Positions 26,569-34,522 of a DNA stretch of 64,000 nucleotides are shown piece by piece. Source of the stretch: CAZDVK01 sp964508915 (GTDB lineage: Bacteria > Pseudomonadota > Alphaproteobacteria > Paracaedibacterales > CAIULA01); NCBI GenBank assembly GCA_964508915.1, contig CAZDVK010000001.1, positions 62,001 to 126,000 of the forward strand, in the 5' to 3' direction. Each line of letters starts with the position of its first letter. Position 1 is the first letter of the stretch. Position numbers and translations under genes: made by a program. A model generated the notes under the pieces. The model worked only from the letters and a program-made list of their open reading frames with translations, was not told the origin of the DNA and did not search any database.

Positions 26569-26856
26569 ATGGGGTTTCAAAGTGAATATGAAACTTTATT
26601 CAACATGTTGTTGGGGATTGAATTTAAACGTCAACGTTTGTCTCGTTCAATTACAACTGAAGATTTATCGTGTCGCACAGATCTTGATGCGAAATATCTT
26701 GAAGATTTTGAAAACGGTCTTAGAACCATTGATGCTGTTGACCTGTATAAATTGTGCAGTTTTATGGATATCTCTTTGAATGACATGTATGATTATGCGT
26801 TTCAAGAAATTGATTTATTAGGTTATTTTTTTATTCAACCTATTTATAATGCGTAA
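26569..26856 (+). CDS. Small helix-turn-helix (XRE-like) protein
   Basis: 95 residues, one HTH-like domain of Cro/CI type: FKRQRLSRSITTEDLSCRTD, KYLEDFENGLRTIDAVDLYK, LCSFMDISLNDMYDYA. The strong GAGGAG site and good upstream promoter support expression. It is divergent from the other XRE gene, which may make a mutual-control pair. lipB begins 34 nt downstream. The last ~20 residues are hydrophobic and not typical of the family. Confidence 0.75.
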   Translation: MGFQSEYETLFNMLLGIEFKRQRLSRSITTEDLSCRTDLDAKYLEDFENGLRTIDAVDLYKLCSFMDISLNDMYDYAFQEIDLLGYFFIQPIYNA

Positions 26857-26889
26857 TTAATTTTTTGGCTTATTAGGCCGGGGTTTTTA

Positions 26890-27528
26890 TTGAAGGAAGT
26901 ATTTCTAAACGCACGCGTTAACTGCCTGATATCACAAGACCCGGTTCCTTATCAGTTGGCTGAAGAAAAAATGCAAGCCCGCGTGCAGGCAATTTTTGAA
27001 GGGTCTGAAAAGGAACTTATTTGGTTTTTAGAACACCCCCCCCTTTATACAGCTGGCACAAGCGCGTTAAGCGGGGATTTGTTAAATCCAATTTTTCCTG
27101 TTCATCAGTCAGGTCGAGGCGGGCAGTATACCTATCATGGGCCTGGTCAGCTTATTTGCTATGTTATGTTGAATCTTCAGCAAAGAAATTTGCAAGACAT
27201 TAAAAAATATATATTAAATTTACAGAAATGGTGTCAGAACGCTTTAAATGAAGTTGGTATTGAAACTTTTTTAGCTCCAGATCGTGTTGGGCTTTGGGTT
27301 CATGACGAAAATAAAGAAAAAAAACTAGTGGCTGTTGGGGTTCGTGTTTCTCGTTGGGTTACGTGGCATGGATTTTCTATTAATGTAAATCCTGATCTTT
27401 CCCATTTTTCCGGCATCATTCCGTGCGGATTAAGGGAATATGGTGTGACATCTTTGAAACAGCTTGGATATAATTTTAAAACTGAAAAGATTATAAAAAT
27501 TTTAATAAAAACATTTCCGTTTGATTGA
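26890..27528 (+). CDS. lipB: Octanoyl-ACP:protein N-octanoyltransferase
   Basis: Transfers octanoate from ACP to lipoyl domains such as that of PdhC. 212 residues from TTG 26890-26892, the only start that gives the complete N-terminus. Motifs: RGGQYTYHGPGQLICYVMLNL, catalytic Lys in KKLVAVGVRVSRWVTWHGFS, and the acyl-thioester Cys179 in GIIPCGL. No lipA is adjacent. It may be transcribed with the small HTH gene upstream. Confidence 0.95.
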   Translation: MKEVFLNARVNCLISQDPVPYQLAEEKMQARVQAIFEGSEKELIWFLEHPPLYTAGTSALSGDLLNPIFPVHQSGRGGQYTYHGPGQLICYVMLNLQQRNLQDIKKYILNLQKWCQNALNEVGIETFLAPDRVGLWVHDENKEKKLVAVGVRVSRWVTWHGFSINVNPDLSHFSGIIPCGLREYGVTSLKQLGYNFKTEKIIKILIKTFPFD

Positions 27529-27661
27529 GCCCCTTGAAAACCACTTGATTATGAAAGTGAATTTTTTCAAAATGGCACTTTTAAAGGGATGGGCTGTATT
27601 ATTTCAGAAAAATGCAAGATAAAAAAAATCGCAAAAACTGAAAAAATCAGAACAAATCATA

Positions 27662-27691
27662 TTGACCCCCATAAAAAAGGCTGATTACTAT
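27662..27691 (+). promoter_or_regulatory. Likely promoter of the HU gene
   Basis: TTGACC (27662-27667), 18-bp spacer, TACTAT (27686-27691). It lies 45 bp before the GTG start of HU. The rest of the 27529-27735 spacer is AT-rich, with a possible hairpin at 27535-27571 after lipB. Confidence 0.5.
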
Positions 27692-27735
27692 GGTTTATGA
27701 ACGATATACAACCCCTTTAATGAAAGGTAACGACC

Positions 27736-28011
27736 GTGAATAAAAGTGATCTTATTACAGCTGTTGCAAGCAAGTCAGGTTTAACAAAGGCTGATGCTGA
27801 ACGCGCTATTGATGCAACATTTGAATCTATCCAAAATTCTTTGAAGAAAAAAGAAGAAGTCAGATTAATTGGTTTTGGAACTTTCGCTGTTTCACAAAGA
27901 CCAGCTACTGAAGGCCGCAATCCAAGAACTGGCGAAAAGATTAAAATCCCAGCTAAAAAGTTGCCAAAATTCCGTCCAGGCAAACAATTAAAAGAAGCTG
28001 TTGAAAAATAA
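27736..28011 (+). CDS. hup: HU-type histone-like DNA-binding protein
   Basis: Nucleoid protein that bends DNA. 91 residues: NKSDLITAVASKSGLTKADA, VRLIGFGTFAVSQRPATEGRNPRTG-type arm (seen as GFGTFAVSQRPATEGRNPRT) and KIPAKKLPKFRPGKQLKEAV. All match HU-beta. The start is GTG 27736-27738 with GAAAGG upstream. tRNA-Val begins 58 nt downstream. Confidence 0.97.
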   Translation: MNKSDLITAVASKSGLTKADAERAIDATFESIQNSLKKKEEVRLIGFGTFAVSQRPATEGRNPRTGEKIKIPAKKLPKFRPGKQLKEAVEK

Positions 28012-28045
28012 ATATCAGTTTGTTATAAAGGTTTTGTTTTGAAAG

Positions 28046-28068
28046 CAAAGACAAAAACAAAGTCTTTG
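28046..28068 (+). terminator. Small hairpin between HU and tRNA-Val
   Basis: CAAAGAC (28046-28052) pairs with GTCTTTG (28062-28068) around a 9-nt loop, ending directly before the tRNA 5' end. There is no T-tract. It may weakly terminate HU transcription or be part of the tRNA precursor leader. Confidence 0.35.
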
Positions 28069-28069
28069 T

Positions 28070-28144
28070 GGGCGATTAGCTCAGCGGTAGAGCGTCTCGT
28101 TTACACCGAGAGGGTCGGAGGTTCAATCCCTTCATCGCCCACCA
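28070..28144 (+). tRNA. tRNA-Val (anticodon TAC)
   Basis: 75 nt with encoded CCA. GGGCGAT pairs with ATCGCCC; D-loop AGCTCAGCGGTAGAGC; anticodon arm CTCGT-TTACACC-GAG with anticodon TAC; T-loop GGTTCAATCCC. The small lipoprotein ATG follows 14 nt after the CCA. Confidence 0.97.
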
Positions 28145-28158
28145 TTATTCTGGTAGTT

Positions 28159-28260
28159 ATGTGTCTGTTAACCCTTTGTTCATGTGGACGAAAGGGTAAC
28201 CTTGAACCTGTGGAGCCAGACTCATATCCAAGGACTTATCCGCATCAACCCAAGGAATAA
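28159..28260 (+). CDS. lptM: Small LptM/YifL-like lipoprotein
   Basis: 33 residues if started at ATG 28159. Lipobox LCSC, followed directly by the family signature CGRKGNLEPVEP. LptM-like lipoproteins typically start with CGxKGxL and are often encoded next to lysine-biosynthesis genes; lysA is next here. In enterobacteria LptM helps assemble the LptD translocon. The signal peptide is very short from this ATG. A longer one (IILVV... before Met) would need a non-ATG start overlapping the tRNA-Val 3' end. The frame running back through the tRNA is fortuitous. Confidence 0.75.
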   Translation: MCLLTLCSCGRKGNLEPVEPDSYPRTYPHQPKE

Positions 28261-29465
28261 TTCAAGGACTTGCAAGGCAAGTTCTAGCGTCTTTTTACAT
28301 CTACGACGGGCCACGTATTTGTAACCAAGTTCATAAACTATCCAGCGCTTTAGATTCTGTTCTTTTGAATCCCTATCAATTGCGTTATGCATTAAAAGCC
28401 AATTCAAATCATCATATTATTCATTTTTTACACACACAGGGATGTGGTGTCGAAGTTGTTTCGTTGGGAGAGTATGAAAGAGCTTTGGTTGCAGGCGTTT
28501 CACCGAATAAAATCGTCGTATCCGGCGTTGGTAAAACAGAAGCAGAATTACTAAACGCTTTGGATCAAAAAGTTGACCAAATTAGCGTTGAATCTGTTGC
28601 CGAACTAAGCTTATTGGCAAAGTTTAACAAACCCGGGCGTGTATGCCTGCGTGTTAACCCAAATATTTCTGGCAAGACGCACCATAAAATTACAACGGCA
28701 ACACACCATAATAAATTTGGTATTTTTTCAGAAGAACTTCCCCAGTGTTTTGATATTTTGAAAAAAAATCCACAACTTCAATTTTTAGGGTTTTCCGTTC
28801 ATTTGGGTTCTCAAATATGGGATGTGTCCCCTTATGAAGAGGCGTTTTGTTTTTTAAAAAATCTGGTTATAGACTGGAATCAAAAAGGCTTTCAAAGTTC
28901 ACGTTTGGATTTGGGGGGTGGCTTTGCAGTGGATTATACCAATGGTGGAAAAGCCTTTCCCTTACAGTCTTATGCAGAAATGGTACATTCTATTCTTGAT
29001 CCTTTAGGATGCGAATACATAATAGAGCCGGGGCGTTTCTTGGTGGCAGAGGCGGGAAGTTTAGTGACCAAGATCCTTTACATAAAAAAAACGCCTTATA
29101 AAACGTTTGTCATTGTGGATGCTGCCATGAATGACATGATGCGTCCCGCCCTGTATGATGCTGTACACCCTATTTATTGTTTGAATAACCAAGAAGGACC
29201 CTCTATGGTTGTTGATGTGGTGGGGCCTGTGTGCGAATCATCTGATTGTTTTGCCCAAGATATTCAATTACCAGCTTCTTTAAAGGCAGGTGATTTTTTA
29301 ATTATTGGTGTTACAGGGGCCTATGGGGCAAGTTTAGCCAACACCTATAATAGCCGCCCTTTAATAGGCGAATATTTTTGGCAAGACGGTGTTGTTAGCT
29401 GTATTCGGCCACCTGTTGACCCAACTGTTTTTTTAAATTTTGAAAAGAAGACAATTTTGTTATGA
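28260..29465 (+). CDS. lysA: Diaminopimelate decarboxylase (no canonical start codon for its N-terminus)
   Basis: PLP enzyme converting meso-diaminopimelate to lysine. Clear motifs: RYALKANSN (PLP lysine), GCGVEVVSLGE, GVGKTEAEL, FSVHLGSQI, DLGGGF, EPGR and VVGPVCESSDCFA. Homologues begin about 40-50 residues before ALKANSN. That homology is present here (LASFYIYDGPRICNQVHKL) in frame from about 28260, but no ATG, GTG or TTG lies upstream of it. The first TTG is at 28365, only nine codons before the PLP lysine. I therefore mark the region from ATT 28260, which overlaps the lptM stop (TAATT). The true start is unresolved. The stop overlaps the next gene's ATG. Confidence 0.85.
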   Translation: MQGLARQVLASFYIYDGPRICNQVHKLSSALDSVLLNPYQLRYALKANSNHHIIHFLHTQGCGVEVVSLGEYERALVAGVSPNKIVVSGVGKTEAELLNALDQKVDQISVESVAELSLLAKFNKPGRVCLRVNPNISGKTHHKITTATHHNKFGIFSEELPQCFDILKKNPQLQFLGFSVHLGSQIWDVSPYEEAFCFLKNLVIDWNQKGFQSSRLDLGGGFAVDYTNGGKAFPLQSYAEMVHSILDPLGCEYIIEPGRFLVAEAGSLVTKILYIKKTPYKTFVIVDAAMNDMMRPALYDAVHPIYCLNNQEGPSMVVDVVGPVCESSDCFAQDIQLPASLKAGDFLIIGVTGAYGASLANTYNSRPLIGEYFWQDGVVSCIRPPVDPTVFLNFEKKTILL

Positions 29466-30190
29466 AACCCATTATTGGAATTACATCTGATCGTGTTGAC
29501 CCAGCAGAAGAAGAGGGGGGCCGTTGGTATGCGCGCCATCCGTGGTATGCCCTTCGGGAAAGGTATTGTACAGCTGTTTATTTAGCAGGCGGTATACCTG
29601 TTATGGTGCCTTATGTAGAAGACATTCCAGCGTATGTGTCAATGTTAGATGGGCTTGTTATCAGCGGGGGTGGTTTTGATATTGACCCTGCCTTATACGG
29701 TGTTAAAGAAAAACATCCCACAGTCAATATAAGGCCGCTACGTACGCAATTTGAAATGGCTTTAACAAAAGCTATGCTAGACGCCAATAAACCTATTTTA
29801 GGTATTTGTGGTGGTTTGCAAATTATTAACGTTTTATTAGGCGGGACTTTAATCCAACACATCCCAGATGAGGTTTCATCTGATATTAATCATGTTCAAG
29901 TCCAAGATCGTGACATTCCACAGCATATGGTTGATATTACGCCAAACACACTATTGGGTGCTTTGGCTCATGAAAAACAGGCACCCGTCAATAGCATTCA
30001 CCACCAGGCAGTTAAAACTTTAGGAAGTGGTTTGGTTGAGAATGCCAGGTCACCCGATGGAATTATCGAAGGGGTTGAGTCTACACAACATAAGTTTTGT
30101 TTAGGGGTTCAGTGGCACCCAGAATTTCACGTAAGTCCGCTGGATACAGCTATTTTGGACGCATTTATTCAAGCTTGCCGGAATTCGTAA
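29462..30190 (+). CDS. Class I glutamine amidotransferase, peptidase C26 (PuuD-like)
   Basis: 242 residues of the gamma-glutamyl hydrolase family. Nucleophile Cys116 in LGICGGLQIINVLLGG, then NSIHHQAVK and the catalytic His/Glu in GVQWHPEF. Members split gamma-glutamyl compounds such as gamma-glutamyl-GABA, but in alphaproteobacteria they occur outside putrescine operons, so the substrate is open. Its ATG overlaps the lysA stop (ATGA). Confidence 0.88.
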   Translation: MKPIIGITSDRVDPAEEEGGRWYARHPWYALRERYCTAVYLAGGIPVMVPYVEDIPAYVSMLDGLVISGGGFDIDPALYGVKEKHPTVNIRPLRTQFEMALTKAMLDANKPILGICGGLQIINVLLGGTLIQHIPDEVSSDINHVQVQDRDIPQHMVDITPNTLLGALAHEKQAPVNSIHHQAVKTLGSGLVENARSPDGIIEGVESTQHKFCLGVQWHPEFHVSPLDTAILDAFIQACRNS

Positions 30191-30196
30191 ATATCC

Positions 30197-30910
30197 ATGG
30201 AACGTTTATCTAAATTTTTAGGTCGTGCTGGTGTTTGCTCTCGTCGTCAGGCAGAAGTTTATATTACCAGTGGTCGCGTTCGGGTGAACGGCGATATTAT
30301 TAAAGTTCTTGGAACCCTTGTGTCAGAAGGTGATCAGGTCCAGGTTGATGGCGTCCTGATTGGGCCACCTTCTAAAACACGTGTTTGGCTGTATTATAAA
30401 CCTGTTGGCCTCATTGTTAGCCATAAGGATCCGGAAGGACGGACTACAGTTTTTGATGATCTGCAACAAAAAGGTCTACCGCGGGTGGTTTCTATTGGTC
30501 GTCTAGATTTAAATTCCGAAGGGATTCTTTTGCTGACGAATGATGGGGAATTTTCAAGAAAAGCGGAACTACCAAGTACGGGTTGGAAGCGGGTTTATAA
30601 GGTACGCGTTTTTGGTAATTTGAACGAAAAAATTATTGAACCATTGCGTCAGGGTTGCAGCATTGAGGGCATCCATTATAAACCTGTTGACATTGCCCTT
30701 CCTGATTCAATAGCTGCGGGCCTTAAAAATCATTGGATTTTAATCACCCTTCAAGAGGGTAAAAATCGTGAAATTCGAAAGCTGATGGAGCATGTTGGAT
30801 TGCAGGTAAATAGGCTGATTCGACTGGCTTATGGTCCGTTTGAACTGGGTTCTATGAAGCCGGGTGACGTGAAAGAAGTACCTGCCAAAATACTTAAAAA
30901 TATTTTTTAA
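30197..30910 (+). CDS. rluB: rRNA pseudouridine synthase, RsuA/RluB family
   Basis: Makes pseudouridine in rRNA. 237 residues. An N-terminal S4 RNA-binding domain (RLSKFLGRAGVCSRRQAEVY...GRVRVNG) precedes the catalytic domain, with Asp104 in GRLDLNSEGILLLTNDG and the EGKNREIRKLMEHVG signature. Length and motifs fit RluB/RluE/RluF/RsuA; which uridine it targets is not clear, so the symbol is provisional. Six nt separate it from the amidotransferase gene. Confidence 0.9.
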   Translation: MERLSKFLGRAGVCSRRQAEVYITSGRVRVNGDIIKVLGTLVSEGDQVQVDGVLIGPPSKTRVWLYYKPVGLIVSHKDPEGRTTVFDDLQQKGLPRVVSIGRLDLNSEGILLLTNDGEFSRKAELPSTGWKRVYKVRVFGNLNEKIIEPLRQGCSIEGIHYKPVDIALPDSIAAGLKNHWILITLQEGKNREIRKLMEHVGLQVNRLIRLAYGPFELGSMKPGDVKEVPAKILKNIF

Positions 30911-31017
30911 ATATAATTTTTTTACTTTATAAAAAAACGATTTTACATACTTTAGTAAAAAATTAATTTATTTAACGCAATATAAAATTATTGATTATTT
31001 TGCGTTGGGTAATATTC

Positions 31018-32091
31018 ATGTATGCACGTGTGTTATTATTCGTGTTTATACTTTTTTCTTTAAAAAACTCTTGTCAGGCTAATTTACTGACTGACCAGGA
31101 AATGACTGATTTCGTAGATCAGCATCGTCCTTTTTTGGTTCAACTTCAGGAAAAAGAAAAATACCACATGGGGTATGCTGTTGTTGAATTTGCCAAACAA
31201 CAAATGGTTCGTCCCGATTTTGGTGATGACTTAGAAGCGGAAGAAAAAGAAAGGGTTTTTTACGCGTCGGTCATTGTATCTGCTTTGCGGGGAATTGGGT
31301 TTGGCGGTATTAACCAAACAAAAAAAGCATCCCCTTCAGAAACACGCAGTGCATATTTAGCGCTGTATGCCATTGGGCTGAATTTACCTGATTCTGAATC
31401 TTATTTTGATATCAAACCTAAAAAACAAACTGAAAAAGATCATTTTTCATCATGCCAAAAAATTGTGGAATGGGGGAAACTTGTCTCTTTGAAGCGTGAT
31501 ACCTTTACATACGTTAAAGGCATTAATGCAACGCGAAGACTGGAACAAAAAGAATACGAAGCTGCTGACTTTAGAAGCGATGGCCTGATTTTTAAAAAGT
31601 ATTCGTTTTTAAAAAATCTGAATGCAGAAAAAACAAGGCAAGATCAAGAAGATCAGGTTTTTGGACAAAAACTTGAATCCCTTAAACTAGTTCAAACCAT
31701 TCGAAAGCTTTTTAAAAACAAAAAGGTTTTAGATCAAAAGGCAACGCCTATTGTTTTTGCCTATGCGCAGTTACGAAAAAATGAAAACTATAAGTTGCAT
31801 TTATCTTATCGTTCAGATTTTAAAGAAGAAGGTTTTGCATTTTTGTGCTTTGAAAAAACCTTGCGAGGGGCTTTATTTCAAAAATCTGCAACAACATGGT
31901 CATTAAAACCCAATGTTAAGAAAGACGTTAAGTCTTTATGGTTAGCGGTACACCCAGACAAATTTGGTGCTAACGCTTCAGAATATGATAGTGATGTCAC
32001 ATCTATTATCAATGACTTATATAAGTCCGTATCAGATTTTGCTGGAATTTATTTAACAGAGCAACAAATACTACGGCTGGGAACCTATTAA
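31018..32091 (+). CDS. Exported orphan with N-terminal shared domain and C-terminal J-like HPD motif
   Basis: 357 residues from ATG 31018. Signal peptide ends about NSCQAN. Residues about 25-170 form a domain shared with the next gene: LTDQEMTDFVDQH, YASVIVSALRGIGFGGI, and a SCQKIVEWGKL block. The C-terminal ~50 residues contain KSLWLAVHPDKFGANASEYD followed by INDLYKSVSDF. That resembles helices II-III of a J-domain, with the HPD motif at residues 312-314. The usual glycine/phenylalanine region and first helix are not obvious, so a full J-domain is not proven. Two nt separate it from its paralogue. Confidence 0.7.
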   Translation: MYARVLLFVFILFSLKNSCQANLLTDQEMTDFVDQHRPFLVQLQEKEKYHMGYAVVEFAKQQMVRPDFGDDLEAEEKERVFYASVIVSALRGIGFGGINQTKKASPSETRSAYLALYAIGLNLPDSESYFDIKPKKQTEKDHFSSCQKIVEWGKLVSLKRDTFTYVKGINATRRLEQKEYEAADFRSDGLIFKKYSFLKNLNAEKTRQDQEDQVFGQKLESLKLVQTIRKLFKNKKVLDQKATPIVFAYAQLRKNENYKLHLSYRSDFKEEGFAFLCFEKTLRGALFQKSATTWSLKPNVKKDVKSLWLAVHPDKFGANASEYDSDVTSIINDLYKSVSDFAGIYLTEQQILRLGTY

Positions 32092-32093
32092 CC

Positions 32094-33698
32094 GTGTTTA
32101 ATAGGGGGTTTTATTTCCTTATCCTGTTTTTTACGTGTGCTTTCAGTTTTAATTCCGTTGCGCGCCTGTTAACGCCGGCTGAGGTTCACGATTTTTTAGA
32201 TGTTCATGTTAATGATATGAATAAAGCGCTTCCAACGGCTCATAAAGGTTACCAAGCCATTGCAGTTGCCTATCATAAGATGCAAGAAAATCCATTTCCA
32301 GACCATCAAAAAGAAGATGTTGCTTCTTACTACGCACGCGTTATTTTATCTGTCCTTCATGGAATTGGTTTTGGCGGGATTTCAGAAACAGAAATAGCGT
32401 CTGAAAAAGAATCACAGGTGGCATATGACGCTTTGTTTGCAATTGGTTGTAATATGAAGGGTGATTTTGCTTTTCAAAATTCACAATTACCTTCAGTGAA
32501 AAGGCACATTCAAACCTGTGAAAGGTTTTTAGAATTAGGAAAATGTAAGTTAGAACAAATTGTACAAACACAGTATGGGACGCACAGATTTTTACCAAAA
32601 ATAGCGTTTGCCATTCATCTAGATACAGATAACCCTTTTGTGCGGTTTTATAAAACGGCATATGTTCACGCTGTTGAAGTGCTGGAAAAGAAGGCAAAAG
32701 AAGCAGCCGAAAGGGAGTTTAAACAAGCCATTGGTAAAAGGGAATCCACACGTTCTCAAGCAAAAAAAATTCCCCCAAATTCTTCGCACAAACAGGTAAA
32801 AGGCCAGAAAACGGGTGCGTCAAAACCTCCTTTTGCAGAAAATGATTTTCAAGAGCCATGGGTTGGAACCTTATTTCGAAATGCCATAGCAGCTGAAAAA
32901 GCCATACAACGGGGAAAAAATGATGAAATTGCGCAAAATACAGGAAATTTAGTGGTGCGTATTCTGGGTAAGGAAAGCTACCGAACAGGTACAGCAAGTG
33001 TTTTTCATAATCAAAGTGGTTTGGTCATGGCTATAACTAACGCCCACTGTGTTGAAGTGAAAAGTGATGTTATTTCAACTGTTGAACTTTATTTTCCCGA
33101 TAGTGATTTTATTGATTTTTATGAAATTTTTATTCATCCCCTTTATGCTAAAGACCCGAAAAATTATGACGTCGCCATTCTAAAAGGGCGATCCATTAAG
33201 GGATTTCAAGATATTTCCATTCTTAAAGAACCCATAACAGAAAGCACAACGGGCAATGGTTATATGATCAGCTATGCTAAAGTGAACTATGCAGGAGCTG
33301 ATGGAAAAGTGTATGAATTGCCTGATCGCTCAAGAACATTAAGCGTCCAACGTTTAGAACGAATTGTGGAAGGTGGGCGAAAAATTCAAATTCCAAGGCT
33401 TTTAAAAAAGGACCATAAAGACGAGGGGCATGGAATTTACTTTAAACCTGTTGATGATGAAACCCATGAATTAGATGCCGCATTTTCAAAGGGTTGTTCG
33501 GGTTCTCCCTATTACTTAAAAGTGGGTGGTCAGTTTCATTTGGCTGGCTTAATGGATTCAGGGATTTATCAACAAGAATGCGGTTTATCTATTCGCATCA
33601 GCAACATATCGTGTGTTTTTCCGTGGGCGGGGTGGATTGATCAGGTTTTTAACAGCTTGATTCCATGGACATACATGCCTATCAACAGACGCGTATGA
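32094..33698 (+). CDS. Exported trypsin-like serine protease with shared N-terminal domain
   Basis: 534 residues, GTG start 2 nt after the upstream stop. Signal peptide to about SVARL. Residues 25-165 repeat the domain of the previous gene: LTPAEVHDFLDVH, YARVILSVLHGIGFGGI, CERFLELGK. A basic linker (about 205-250, KKIPPNSSHKQVKGQK) follows. Residues about 285-520 are chymotrypsin-like: His318 in TNAHC, Asp359 in NYDVAIL and Ser469 in KGCSGSPYYL. All three catalytic residues are intact, so it is probably an active periplasmic or secreted protease. Substrate unknown. Confidence 0.83.
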   Translation: MFNRGFYFLILFFTCAFSFNSVARLLTPAEVHDFLDVHVNDMNKALPTAHKGYQAIAVAYHKMQENPFPDHQKEDVASYYARVILSVLHGIGFGGISETEIASEKESQVAYDALFAIGCNMKGDFAFQNSQLPSVKRHIQTCERFLELGKCKLEQIVQTQYGTHRFLPKIAFAIHLDTDNPFVRFYKTAYVHAVEVLEKKAKEAAEREFKQAIGKRESTRSQAKKIPPNSSHKQVKGQKTGASKPPFAENDFQEPWVGTLFRNAIAAEKAIQRGKNDEIAQNTGNLVVRILGKESYRTGTASVFHNQSGLVMAITNAHCVEVKSDVISTVELYFPDSDFIDFYEIFIHPLYAKDPKNYDVAILKGRSIKGFQDISILKEPITESTTGNGYMISYAKVNYAGADGKVYELPDRSRTLSVQRLERIVEGGRKIQIPRLLKKDHKDEGHGIYFKPVDDETHELDAAFSKGCSGSPYYLKVGGQFHLAGLMDSGIYQQECGLSIRISNISCVFPWAGWIDQVFNSLIPWTYMPINRRV

Positions 33699-33735
33699 CA
33701 ATTTCTGTACGAAAATTTTTCAAGGAAGCATCCTG

Positions 33736-33761
33736 CTGATTTTATAATCAGAAAGATTTTT
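33736..33761 (+). terminator. Weak hairpin terminator after the protease gene
   Basis: CTGATT (33736-33741) pairs with AATCAG (33746-33751), followed by AAAGATTTTT. The stem is short and AT-rich. Confidence 0.35.
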
Positions 33762-33771
33762 GACGAAAAAG

Positions 33772-34443
33772 CTACTTTTTCATGACAACCAAAAACATAT
33801 CAGTGGGACTGCCACATAAGGTTTTTTCAATACCCGGGTGATTTCTAATAAAGTTGTTAAACTTTTGCATCAGTTTGGCATTTTCATTGTCTGTATTACT
33901 ATCAGTTACGAACCCATACCAAAGGGTATTATCTATAATCAATAGTCCGCCGGGGCGTACCAAGGGAAATGTTTGTTCAAAATAGGTTTGATAAGCCCTT
34001 TTACTGGCATCGATAAAAACCATATCAAAGGGTTCAGGTTTTTCTGCTACTAACTTTTCTAATGTTTCCAAAGCATCCCCTAGGCGCAGCGTTATTTTAC
34101 CGTCAACACCCGCTAAGGCCCAATATTTTTTGGCAACTTTTGTCCATTCAGCATTTCTGTCACAGGTTGTAATATGCCCCCCTTGTTGCATGGCCATAGC
34201 CATAACTAGTGAGCTATAGCCTGTATATGTTCCGATTTCTAAAATACGATTTGCCTGAATCAATTTCACAAAAAAAGCCAGTAATTGCCCTTGTAAAGGG
34301 GTTATTTGCATATGCCCTTCTGGCATGGTGGCTGTTTGCTGACGCAAATTTTGAAGAATAGGGTTAGGGTCTGTAAAATGATTCTCACAATACTGAATAA
34401 GATCTGGTGTAATTGTTAGAGTATTTTTAACTTTTTCTTTCAT
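33772..34443 (-). CDS. Class I SAM-dependent O-methyltransferase
   Basis: 223 residues, Methyltransf_3 (catechol/caffeoyl-CoA O-methyltransferase-like). Motifs: ILEIGTYTGYSSLVMA (SAM motif I), TTCDRN (acidic loop), DMVFIDASKRAYQTYFE (metal-binding Asp) and LLIIDNTLWYG. Cytosolic, metal-dependent, acceptor unknown. Divergent from cheA across about 80 bp. Confidence 0.9.
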   Translation of the reverse strand: MKEKVKNTLTITPDLIQYCENHFTDPNPILQNLRQQTATMPEGHMQITPLQGQLLAFFVKLIQANRILEIGTYTGYSSLVMAMAMQQGGHITTCDRNAEWTKVAKKYWALAGVDGKITLRLGDALETLEKLVAEKPEPFDMVFIDASKRAYQTYFEQTFPLVRPGGLLIIDNTLWYGFVTDSNTDNENAKLMQKFNNFIRNHPGIEKTLCGSPTDMFLVVMKK

Positions 34444-34522
34444 TTTTGATTCTTTATTTACGTGTTTTTAATTTATTGTATTCAAAATCATAGTGTGTGG
34501 TTTATTTTTACCAGAAAACAAG

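Noticed and set aside
27535..27571. Hairpin after lipB as a terminator
   Set aside because: The arms (TTGAAAA/TTTTCAA and CACTT/AAGTG) are AT-rich and not followed by a T-tract on the plus strand; too weak to list as a feature.
28039..28158. An open frame starting at 28039 runs through tRNA-Val into the lipoprotein
   Set aside because: The peptide AISSAVERLVYTERVGGSIPSS is a well-known translation artefact of tRNA genes. Only the part after the tRNA has a lipobox and family signature.
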